Shown here one piece after another: positions 6,629-12,203 of a DNA stretch of 15,656 bases; positions within the stretch are counted from its first letter, which is position 1; every line of letters begins with the position of its first letter. This DNA comes from Pseudonocardiales bacterium (GTDB lineage Bacteria; Actinomycetota; Actinomycetes; Mycobacteriales; Jatrophihabitantaceae): NCBI GenBank assembly GCA_030840415.1, contig JAVEEO010000478.1:1-15656 (forward strand), in the 5' to 3' direction. The notes beneath the pieces are model-generated. The model saw nothing but the letters and a program-made list of their open reading frames with translations. It ran no database searches and was not told the DNA's origin. The position numbers and the translations under genes are program-made.

Positions 6629-8053
6629 ATGCCGGTTGGAAAATCAAACTCACGCATCGAGCGACGCCTGGTGGTGATCGTGGTGGTGGCCGCGGTCTTC
6701 ATGACCAACCTCGACCTGTGGATCGTCAACGTCGCACTGCCGACCATCGGCACGGACTTCGGCTCCGGGGGCCTGCCGCGGCTGTCCAGTCTGTCCTGGG
6801 TGCTCAACGGCTACGGCGTGGGCCTGGCCGCCCTGCTGGTGGTGGCCGGCCGGCTCGGTGACCGGGTCGGGCACCGCCGGGTGTTCCTGGGCGGCGTGCT
6901 GGTCTTCACTATCAGCTCCGGGCTGTGCGCGCTGGCGCCGAACCTGGCGGTGCTGGTGGTGGCCCGGGTGCTGCAGTCAGCCGGCGCGGCGGCCCAGTTG
7001 CCGACCTCGCTGGCCCTGCTGATGGCGGTGTTCCCGCCCCAGCGGCGCACCGTGGTGGCCCGCGGCTGGTCGGCGGTCGGCGCGCTGGCCGCCGCGGCCG
7101 GCCCGGTGATCGGCGGGTTGCTGGTGCTGGCCAGTTGGCGCTGGGTGTTCGTGGTGAACCTGCCGATCGGGCTGCTCTCGCTGGTAGTGGGGCTGCGGGT
7201 GCTGCCGCACCCGGCGGCCAGACAGCGCGAGCCGTTGCCGGACCTGGTCGGGGCCGCGCTGGTCACGGTCGCGGTGGGCAGCGTGGCCGGCGCGCTGGTG
7301 CAGGCGCCGGTCTGGGGCTGGACGTCGGCCGCCACCCTGGGGCTGCTGGCGCTGGCGGTGCTGGCCACGGTGCTGTTCCTGCGGCGCTGCGCGGTACACC
7401 CGGCACCGCTGTTCGAGCTGAGCCTGTTCCGGGTGCCCGGCTTCGCGCTGGCCAACACCGCGACCTTCGTCTTCGGCGTCGGGTTCGCGATCATGCTGCT
7501 GTCCGACGTGCTGTGGTGCCAGGAGGTCTGGCACTACTCGCCGCTGCGCACCGGGCTGGCCCTGGCGCCCGGCCCGGCGATGGTGCCGGTGGTCACCCTG
7601 CTGTCGGCCCGGGCGGTGCACCGCTACGGCACCGGGCCGGTGGCCGCCGTTGGCTCGGTGCTGTTCGCCGCTGCGATGTGTTGGCAGGCCGGCTTCGTCG
7701 GTACCGCGCCGTCCTACCTGACCGACCTGCTGCCGGGGATGGTGCTGGGCGGTACCGGGGTGGGGCTGGCGATGAGCACCCTGATCGCGGCCGGCGTCAT
7801 CTCGCTGCCGCCCCAGCGCTCGGCCACCGGCTCGGCCATGGTCAACACCGGCCGCCAGATCTCGGCCGCCGTCGGGGTCGCATTGCTGGTCAGCCTGATC
7901 GGGGTGCGGGTCGAGGCCGGCAGCCTCGGCGAATTCCGGGCCGCCTGGCTGGTGGCCGCGCTGTGCGGGCTGCTCACCGCGGGCCTGGCGGTGGCACTGC
8001 CCCGCCCGGTGCCGGTGCCGCACCCCGAACCGGTAGCCGCGCCGGCCGGCTGA
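6629..8053 (+). CDS. MFS drug/metabolite exporter, DHA2 (EmrB/QacA) family
   Basis: 474 residues from ATG 6629, consistent with a 14-TM DHA2 exporter. Visible family motifs are LDLWIVNVALP (28-38, TM1), motif A GRLGDRVGHRR (74-84) after TM2, an RVLQSAGAAAQLPTSLALL stretch (113-131), motif C AAAAGPVIGGLL (153-164) in TM5, and LASWRWVFVVNLPIG (167-181), a DHA2 signature. It would export toxic or self-made small molecules using the proton gradient, and the substrate is unknown. The start is supported by a -10 box exactly 7 nt upstream. Longer in-frame readings run back into the divergent regulator and are unlikely. The HxlR gene next door and paired operator-like sites, one within the first codons, suggest ligand-induced expression. 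A shortened SDR protein follows by 43 bp and may be cotranscribed. Confidence 0.92.
   Translation: MPVGKSNSRIERRLVVIVVVAAVFMTNLDLWIVNVALPTIGTDFGSGGLPRLSSLSWVLNGYGVGLAALLVVAGRLGDRVGHRRVFLGGVLVFTISSGLCALAPNLAVLVVARVLQSAGAAAQLPTSLALLMAVFPPQRRTVVARGWSAVGALAAAAGPVIGGLLVLASWRWVFVVNLPIGLLSLVVGLRVLPHPAARQREPLPDLVGAALVTVAVGSVAGALVQAPVWGWTSAATLGLLALAVLATVLFLRRCAVHPAPLFELSLFRVPGFALANTATFVFGVGFAIMLLSDVLWCQEVWHYSPLRTGLALAPGPAMVPVVTLLSARAVHRYGTGPVAAVGSVLFAAAMCWQAGFVGTAPSYLTDLLPGMVLGGTGVGLAMSTLIAAGVISLPPQRSATGSAMVNTGRQISAAVGVALLVSLIGVRVEAGSLGEFRAAWLVAALCGLLTAGLAVALPRPVPVPHPEPVAAPAG
6635..6649. promoter_or_regulatory. Operator-like site, copy 2 (inside the first codons of the exporter)
   Basis: GTTGGAAAATCAAAC repeats copy 1 with the same GTTNG-N5-CNAAC frame. 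It starts 6 nt after the first base of the exporter ATG, so a bound repressor there would block early elongation or loop with copy 1. Confidence 0.5.
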
Positions 8054-8096
8054 CCGCCGGCCGGCGCCGTGATCCTTCCCGGAAAGGAGAGAGTCG

Positions 8097-8624
8097 ATGG
8101 ACCTGCGTGGCAACGTTGCCCTGGTGACCGGCGCGGCCGGCCCGATCGGTGCCGCCGTCAGCGTCCGGCTGGCCGGCCTGGGTGCGTCGGTGGCGGTGCT
8201 CGACCGCCGTCCGGACGCGGTGGCCGAGCGGATCGTCAGCACCGGTGGCCACGTGCTGGCACTGACCGCCGACGTCGCCGACCAGCACTCGGTGCGGGCG
8301 GCCGTCGGGCGGTTGCTGACCGCCTGGGAGCGGATCGACATCGTCGTCACCGGTGCCGAGGCGCTGGGCACCGTCGGGCCGGCGGTGGCCGGCTTCCTGC
8401 CGGAGGCGGCCCGCACCAGCTCCCGGGCCGTCGCCGACCTGGTGGTGCTGGCCGGCTCGGCCGAGCCCGCCGGCATGGAATGGCCGCAGCGGCTGGCCGA
8501 CCAGCAGGTCCGCCTCGACGTGCTGGCGGTGCCCGACGGTCCACCGGTCGAGGACCTGTGCGGGCAGGTGCTGGCGCTGATCTGCCGGCCGTGCCGGCCA
8601 CCGGCCGTGCCCGTCGGGGCCTAA
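8097..8624 (+). CDS. Shortened SDR-fold protein, probably not a normal oxidoreductase
   Basis: 175 residues, against about 250 for classical short-chain dehydrogenases. The Rossmann start is clear: NVALVTGAAGPIGAAVSVRLAGLGA (6-30) with the TGxxxGxG-like glycine motif, an Asp36 after beta2 (LDRRPD), and the ADVAD motif at 58-62 that contacts adenine. The following NNAG is replaced by VTGA (84-87). Strand beta5 is recognisable (ADLVVLAGSAEP, 113-124), but the YxxxK catalytic helix and roughly 50-70 residues around it are missing. The sequence goes straight to VRLDVLAVPDG, which matches the usual VRVNxVxPG. It has a strong Shine-Dalgarno (AAAGGAGAG) and normal codon bias, so it looks expressed rather than a random pseudogene. 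It could bind a dinucleotide as a sensor or partner. Confidence 0.75.
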   Translation: MDLRGNVALVTGAAGPIGAAVSVRLAGLGASVAVLDRRPDAVAERIVSTGGHVLALTADVADQHSVRAAVGRLLTAWERIDIVVTGAEALGTVGPAVAGFLPEAARTSSRAVADLVVLAGSAEPAGMEWPQRLADQQVRLDVLAVPDGPPVEDLCGQVLALICRPCRPPAVPVGA

Positions 8625-8627
8625 ACT
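8622..8627 (+). promoter_or_regulatory. -10 box for a leaderless ogt-like gene
   Basis: TAAACT fits TANNNT and ends 8 nt before ATG 8636, with no Shine-Dalgarno in between. It overlaps the TAA stop codon of the SDR gene. No convincing -35 is seen. Confidence 0.5.
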
Positions 8628-8635
8628 TCCAGACC

Positions 8636-9175
8636 ATGACGACCGCCGGGTTCGCTCTGTTCGACACCGCGATCGGCTGCTGCGCGCTCGGCTGGACCGA
8701 GGCAGGGATCGTCGACGTCAACCTGCCGGAGGCAAGCCCCGAGATCACCCGCCGCCGGATCGCCGGCCGGCTGGCCGGCAGCCGCGAGCAACAGCCGCCC
8801 CCGGCGGTGCAACGAGTGATCGACCGGATCCGGGCGCTGTTCGACGGGGCGGCCGACGACCTGGCCGATGTCGAGCTGGACCTGTCCGGGGTGCCCGACT
8901 TCCACCGCGACGTCTACCGGGTGACCCGGGGCATCCGGCCCGGGACGACGCTGTCCTACGGCGCGATCGCCACCGAGCTGCGGCTACCCGGCGCGGCCCG
9001 GGCGGTCGGCCGGGCGCTGGGGCACAACCCGTGCCCGATCATCGTGCCGTGTCACCGGGTACTGGCCGCCGACGGATCGATGCACGGGTTCTCGGCCAAC
9101 GGCGGGGTGGCCACCAAGCGCCGGATGCTGCAGGCCGAGGGTGCCCTTCCGGCCGACGAGCCGACCCTGTTCTGA
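8636..9175 (+). CDS. ogt: Methylated-DNA--protein-cysteine S-methyltransferase (Ogt-type)
   Basis: 179 residues. This suicide repair protein moves alkyl groups from O6-alkylguanine (and O4-alkylthymine) to its own cysteine. The C-terminal DNA-binding domain carries the family motif PCHRV with acceptor Cys139 (IIVPCHRVLAADGSMHGFS). It is preceded by the helix-turn-helix with the arginine finger (AARAVGRALGHNP, about 120-132) and by TTLSYGAIATEL (104-115). The N-terminal ribonuclease-like domain (1-90) is present without the zinc-binding or AraC-like extension of Ada. I chose ATG 8636 because a TAAACT -10 lies 8 nt upstream and the protein then has the standard Ogt length. The start is 11 nt after the SDR stop, yet it appears to have its own promoter. 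There is no sign of adaptive-response regulation. Confidence 0.92.
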   Translation: MTTAGFALFDTAIGCCALGWTEAGIVDVNLPEASPEITRRRIAGRLAGSREQQPPPAVQRVIDRIRALFDGAADDLADVELDLSGVPDFHRDVYRVTRGIRPGTTLSYGAIATELRLPGAARAVGRALGHNPCPIIVPCHRVLAADGSMHGFSANGGVATKRRMLQAEGALPADEPTLF

Positions 9176-9202
9176 GCAGAGCGCCACCGGCACCGAGCAC
9201 CT

Positions 9203-9216
9203 GGCCGGACCCGGCC
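9203..9216 (+). terminator. Weak hairpin after the ogt-like gene
   Basis: GGCCG-GACC-CGGCC, a 5-bp GC stem with a 4-nt loop, lies about 27 nt after the stop and is followed by CGGCC tandem repeats. It is flanked by a 9-bp direct repeat CGAGCACCT (9194-9202 and 9229-9237). It has no U-tract, so support is modest. Confidence 0.35.
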
Positions 9217-9236
9217 CGGCCCGGCCCTCGAGCACC

Positions 9237-9242
9237 TAATCT
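9237..9242 (+). promoter_or_regulatory. -10 box for the leaderless FMN reductase gene
   Basis: TAATCT fits TANNNT and lies 6 nt before ATG 9249. The GGGG in the gap could also act as a poor Shine-Dalgarno. The -35 region is GC repeats, with no match to TTGACA. Confidence 0.5.
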
Positions 9243-9248
9243 GGGGCG

Positions 9249-9794
9249 ATGGCTGAGCAGTTGCTCCTGATTTGCGGAAGCGTCCGAGCCGGTTCCAGCA
9301 ACGCCGCGGTGCTGCGGACCGCCGGCCTGCTCGCCCCGCCCGGCGTGTCGGTGGAAAGCTACGACGAGCTGGCGGCGTTGCCGCATTTCAACCCCGACGA
9401 CGACGGCGAGCGGCTGCCCGCCGCGGCGGCCCGGCTGCGCGGCCGGCTGGGCGCGGCCGGCGCCCTGCTGTTCAGCACCCCGGAGTACGCCGGCGCGCTG
9501 CCGGGATCGCTGAAGAACCTGCTCGACTGGTCGATCGGCGGCGGCGAGATGTCGGGCAAGCCGGTGGGCTGGATCAACTGCTCGTGGGGCGGCCCTACCA
9601 GGGCCGCCGGTGCCTACGCCGAGCTTCGGACGGTGCTCAGCTACGCCGACGCCACCATCGTCGAACCGGCCTGCGTACAGGTGCCGGTGACCCGTGCCGA
9701 CGTCGGCCCGGACGGCCTGGTGAGCGATCCGACGGCCAGGCAGCAGTTGGCAGCGGCGGTCGCGGCGCTGGTCACCGCGAGCCGGGCGGGCTGA
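9249..9794 (+). CDS. NAD(P)H-dependent FMN reductase family protein (flavodoxin-like)
   Basis: 181 residues. The flavodoxin-like fold begins with LLLICGSVRAGSSNAAV (5-21), whose GSxRxxS phosphate-binding loop holds the FMN phosphate. The second flavin contact, FSTPEYAGALPGSLKNLLDW (75-94), is the family's most conserved block, with PEY stacking on the isoalloxazine ring. GKPVGWINCSWGG (103-115) follows as the strand before the third loop. Enzymes of this family reduce FMN, quinones, azo dyes or chromate with NAD(P)H, and the physiological substrate here is not evident. ATG 9249 is preceded by a -10 box at 6 nt. Its 3' end overlaps the convergent DUF309 gene by 23 bp, so the two transcripts should interfere or form an antisense overlap. 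Confidence 0.9.
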   Translation: MAEQLLLICGSVRAGSSNAAVLRTAGLLAPPGVSVESYDELAALPHFNPDDDGERLPAAAARLRGRLGAAGALLFSTPEYAGALPGSLKNLLDWSIGGGEMSGKPVGWINCSWGGPTRAAGAYAELRTVLSYADATIVEPACVQVPVTRADVGPDGLVSDPTARQQLAAAVAALVTASRAG

Positions 9795-10248
9795 CCAGCC
9801 GGGGGACCGCCGGATCGGCGCTCAGATCGGTGTCAGCCGCCCAGGCCAGCAGGCCGGCCACGTCGATGTGGTGCGGCGGCTGGTCGCGATAGGGCGCGAG
9901 GTTGGCCGCGCCGCGAGCGATCAGCGCCGTGGCGCCGGCCTGGTTGCCCCGGGCCGCGTGGGTCAGGCCGACCGCCAGCTGAGCCAGTCCGCGCCAGAGC
10001 TCCCGTTCGGCGGCCGGAGCAGCCTTCCAGGCGTCCTCGAGCACCTCGTGCGCCTCGAACGGCCGGCCGGCCGCCAGCAGCCACTGGGCCCGCTCCAACG
10101 ACTCGGACGCGGTGCCGGCGGGTTCGTCGGGGGCTCGCGGCACGCCGGCGCTGCCGTAGTCCAGCGGCCGGCCCAGCGCGTCCCGGGGCCGGGCGTTGCG
10201 CGGCCGGCCGGCCGGATCCCGGTCCCGGTTCGGTGGTCCGCTGCTCAT
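9772..10248 (-). CDS. DUF309 domain protein
   Basis: 158 residues. An N-terminal basic, proline-rich disordered part (1-45, GPPNRDRDPAGRPRNARPRD) precedes an all-helical DUF309 domain (about 50-140). The domain is recognised by FEAHEVLEDAWKAAP (64-78), WRGLAQLAVGLTHAARGN (85-102) and the RGAANLAPYRD helix. The HEVLEDAW block with conserved His67, Glu68 and Trp74 is the family hallmark. Function is unknown in general. The ATG at 10248 has CAGGAT 7 nt before it, which could be a -10 variant or an AGGA Shine-Dalgarno. The same arrangement precedes the VOC gene. Longer readings upstream lack coding character. It is divergent from the XRE-MurA gene across 171 bp and convergent with the FMN reductase gene. 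Confidence 0.85.
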   Translation of the reverse strand: MSSGPPNRDRDPAGRPRNARPRDALGRPLDYGSAGVPRAPDEPAGTASESLERAQWLLAAGRPFEAHEVLEDAWKAAPAAERELWRGLAQLAVGLTHAARGNQAGATALIARGAANLAPYRDQPPHHIDVAGLLAWAADTDLSADPAVPRLVSPPGSR

Positions 10249-10396
10249 GGCTGCGATCCTGTCACTGCCGCCCCGGCAGCGGTCGCGGCAGGTCGGTGAT
10301 TTGCTGTCAGCCAAACATATTATCAAGACCGGGCAAACGGGTCAGCAGGCTGCTTTGCGACCTGCGAGTCGCCGCCAGTCCGGCCAGTCTGAACTC

Positions 10397-10409
10397 ATAT
10401 CTGAGATAT
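10397..10409. promoter_or_regulatory. Palindromic operator over the promoter of the XRE-MurA gene
   Basis: ATATCT-G-AGATAT is a perfect 6-bp inverted repeat around one base and AT-rich in a GC-rich context. It overlaps the candidate -10 at 10407-10412. As the gene downstream encodes its own helix-turn-helix domain, autoregulation is the simplest reading. Confidence 0.55.
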
Positions 10410-10412
10410 TGT
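10407..10412 (+). promoter_or_regulatory. -10 box of the XRE-MurA gene, leaderless
   Basis: TATTGT fits TANNNT and ends 7 nt before ATG 10420, the same geometry as other starts in this window. No Shine-Dalgarno is present. This selects ATG 10420 over the in-frame GTG 10411, which would lie inside the -10. The rest of the 10249-10419 gap holds an AT-rich patch (about 10313-10326) but no gene. Confidence 0.55.
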
Positions 10413-10419
10413 GACCGGC

Positions 10420-11967
10420 ATGCTTGATGAAGTCAGTGCCGCCAAGGACTACGCCCGCCAGGTCGGCACGCTGATCCGGGACTCCCGCAAGAACCGTGGC
10501 TGGACCCAGGCCCAGCTCGCCGAAACCCTGGGAACCTCGCAGAGTGCCGTCAACCGGATCGAGCAGGGCAACCAGAACCTCAGCCTGGAGCTGCTGACCC
10601 GGATCAGCGAGGCCCTGGACTCCGAGATCGTCTCGATCGGCCGCGCCCGCCCGCCGCACCTGCGGGTCGAAGGCGGCCGGCAGCTGTCCGGCAGCATCGA
10701 CGTCAAGACCAGCAAGAACGCCGGGGTGGCCCTGCTGTGCGCCTCGCTGCTCAACGAGGGCCGTACCGTGCTGCGCAAGGTGGCCCGGATCGAAGAGGTG
10801 AACCGGATCCTCGAGGTGCTCAACAGCATCGGGGTGCGCACCCGCTGGCTCAATTCCGACAACGACCTCGAGATCGTGCCGCCGGACCGCCTGGACCTGG
10901 CCGGGATGAACCTCGAAGCGGCCCGCCGGACCCGCAGCATCATCATGTTCCTGGCCCCGCTGATGCACTACGAGAAGACCTTCGAGCTGCCCTATGCCGG
11001 CGGTTGCGCGCTGGGCACCCGGACCGTCGAGCCGCACATGACGGCGCTGCGGCCCTTCGGGGTCCAGGTCGAGGCGGCCGCCGGTGCGTACCGGGTCGAG
11101 GTGGACCCGACGGTCTCGCCAGCCCGTCCGATCGTGCTGACCGAGCGCGGCGACACCGTGACCGAGAACGCGCTGAAGGCCGCCGCGCGCCGGGTCGGCG
11201 TCACCGTGATCCGCAACGCCAGCCCCAACTACATGGTGCAGGACCTGTGCTTCTTCCTCACCGAACTGGGCGTCCGGGTGGACGGGATCGGCACCACCAC
11301 CCTGAGCGTGCACGGCGTCTCGGACATCCGCCGCGACGTCGACTACTCGCCGTCCGAGGACCCGATCGAGGCGATGAGCCTGGTGACCGCCGCGATCGTG
11401 ACGTCCTCGGAGATCACCATCAACCGGGTGCCGATCGAGTTCCTCGAGATCGAGCTGGCGCTGCTGGAGGAGATGGGCCTGCGCTACGTGCGCAGCCCGG
11501 AGTACCCGGCGGCCAACGGCCGCACCCGGCTGATCGACCTGACGGTGCAGCCGTCGGAACTGCACGCGCCGCTGGACAAGATCCACCCGATGCCGTTTCC
11601 CGGCCTGAACATCGACAACCTGCCGTTCTTCGCGCTGATCGCCGCCACCGCCCAGGGTTCCACCCTGATCCACGACTGGGTCTATGACAACCGCGCGCTG
11701 TACCTTACCGAGCTCACCAAGCTGGGCGCCAAGGTGACGCTGATGGACCCGCACCGGATCTACGTCGAGGGCCCCACCCACTGGTCGGGCACCGAGGTGA
11801 TCTGCCCGCCGGCGCTGCGCCCGGCCGTGGTGGTGCTGCTGGCGATGCTGGCGGCCAAGGGCACCTCGTTGCTGCGCAACGTCTACGTCATCGATCGGGG
11901 CTACGAGCAGCTTGCCGAGCGACTGAATCTGCTCGGCGCCAGCATCCAGCCGTTCCGCGACGTGTGA
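10420..11967 (+). CDS. XRE helix-turn-helix domain fused to a MurA-like enolpyruvyl transferase
   Basis: 515 residues. Residues 9-74 form a Cro/CI-type helix-turn-helix (LIRDSRKNRGWTQAQLAETL, then GTSQSAVNRIEQGNQNLSL). From about residue 80 the chain is a full enolpyruvyl transferase of the MurA type (UDP-GlcNAc plus phosphoenolpyruvate to enolpyruvyl-UDP-GlcNAc, first step of peptidoglycan synthesis). Counterparts of the E. coli catalytic residues are visible: Lys99 (TSKNA; K22), Cys196 and Arg201 (GGCALGTR; C115, R120), Asp399 (FPGLNID; D305), Arg467 (PALRP; R371) and Arg493 (IDRGYE; R397). The usual Asp before Leu-Arg (E. coli D369) is Ala465. Codon use is strongly biased, suggesting good expression. 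It may be a second MurA-like enzyme, a DNA-binding sensor of wall precursors, or both. The fusion architecture is real in one uninterrupted frame. Confidence 0.9.
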   Translation: MLDEVSAAKDYARQVGTLIRDSRKNRGWTQAQLAETLGTSQSAVNRIEQGNQNLSLELLTRISEALDSEIVSIGRARPPHLRVEGGRQLSGSIDVKTSKNAGVALLCASLLNEGRTVLRKVARIEEVNRILEVLNSIGVRTRWLNSDNDLEIVPPDRLDLAGMNLEAARRTRSIIMFLAPLMHYEKTFELPYAGGCALGTRTVEPHMTALRPFGVQVEAAAGAYRVEVDPTVSPARPIVLTERGDTVTENALKAAARRVGVTVIRNASPNYMVQDLCFFLTELGVRVDGIGTTTLSVHGVSDIRRDVDYSPSEDPIEAMSLVTAAIVTSSEITINRVPIEFLEIELALLEEMGLRYVRSPEYPAANGRTRLIDLTVQPSELHAPLDKIHPMPFPGLNIDNLPFFALIAATAQGSTLIHDWVYDNRALYLTELTKLGAKVTLMDPHRIYVEGPTHWSGTEVICPPALRPAVVVLLAMLAAKGTSLLRNVYVIDRGYEQLAERLNLLGASIQPFRDV

Positions 11968-11970
11968 GCT

Positions 11971-11990
11971 TCCGGTCGTCCCTGACCGGA
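11971..11990 (+). terminator. Hairpin terminator after the XRE-MurA gene
   Basis: TCCGGTC-GTCCCT-GACCGGA, a perfect 7-bp stem with a 6-nt loop, starts 3 nt after the stop codon. No U-tract follows. It separates this gene from the peptidase gene. Confidence 0.65.
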
Positions 11991-12203
11991 TCTGGCGGAG
12001 AATGGCCTTTTCGAGGAAGGTCATTCACATCTCGAATACACACTTGGTGCTCGGAGCCGCGTCCGCGGCCCGCAACGATGGTCAAGTTTAGGTAACACCG
12101 TTCCCTTGGCTAATGATCACGTCTTGTGTGGTCCCCCATTCGTGTGAATAGTCGATTGGGTGTCGCGGCGGTCAGCGCCGCGTCGTTCATGTCCAGGGGG
12201 GCA
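11991..12203 (+). other. Leader/intergenic region before the secreted peptidase
   Basis: This stretch is less GC-rich than its neighbours and should hold the peptidase promoter. TAATGA at 12111-12116 is a possible -10, but I find no convincing -35. ATTC-GTGT-GAAT (12138-12149) is a short inverted repeat. A GTG at 12126 opens the same frame as the peptidase but would add 26 residues in front of a good signal peptide, so it is probably non-coding. Confidence 0.4.
12164..12182 (+). promoter_or_regulatory. Hairpin in the probable 5' leader of the peptidase mRNA
   Basis: CGCGGCG-GTCAG-CGCCGCG forms a perfect 7-bp stem with a 5-nt loop. It ends 12 nt before the AGGGGGG Shine-Dalgarno (12195-12201). 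It could stabilise the leader or modulate ribosome access. No known riboswitch class is recognised. Confidence 0.4.

Noticed and set aside
6977..8476. 499-residue minus-strand open frame across the MFS and SDR genes
   Set aside because: It spans two real plus-strand genes and the gap between them, with low-complexity shadow composition.
9789..9800. GGCT-GACC-AGCC hairpin at the convergent gene overlap
   Set aside because: The stem is only 4 bp and lies in coding sequence of the opposite gene, not distinguishable from chance in GC-rich DNA.
10342..12024. 560-residue minus-strand open frame opposite the XRE-MurA gene
   Set aside because: It has shadow composition (His, Asp, Gln and Arg rich) and covers the neighbouring promoter and terminator. 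The plus strand encodes a conserved enzyme.
12088..12106. Possible second iron box upstream of the peptidase (TTAGGTAA)
   Set aside because: Only the left half-site matches. The right half (CACCGTTCCCT) lacks the ACCTAA arm.
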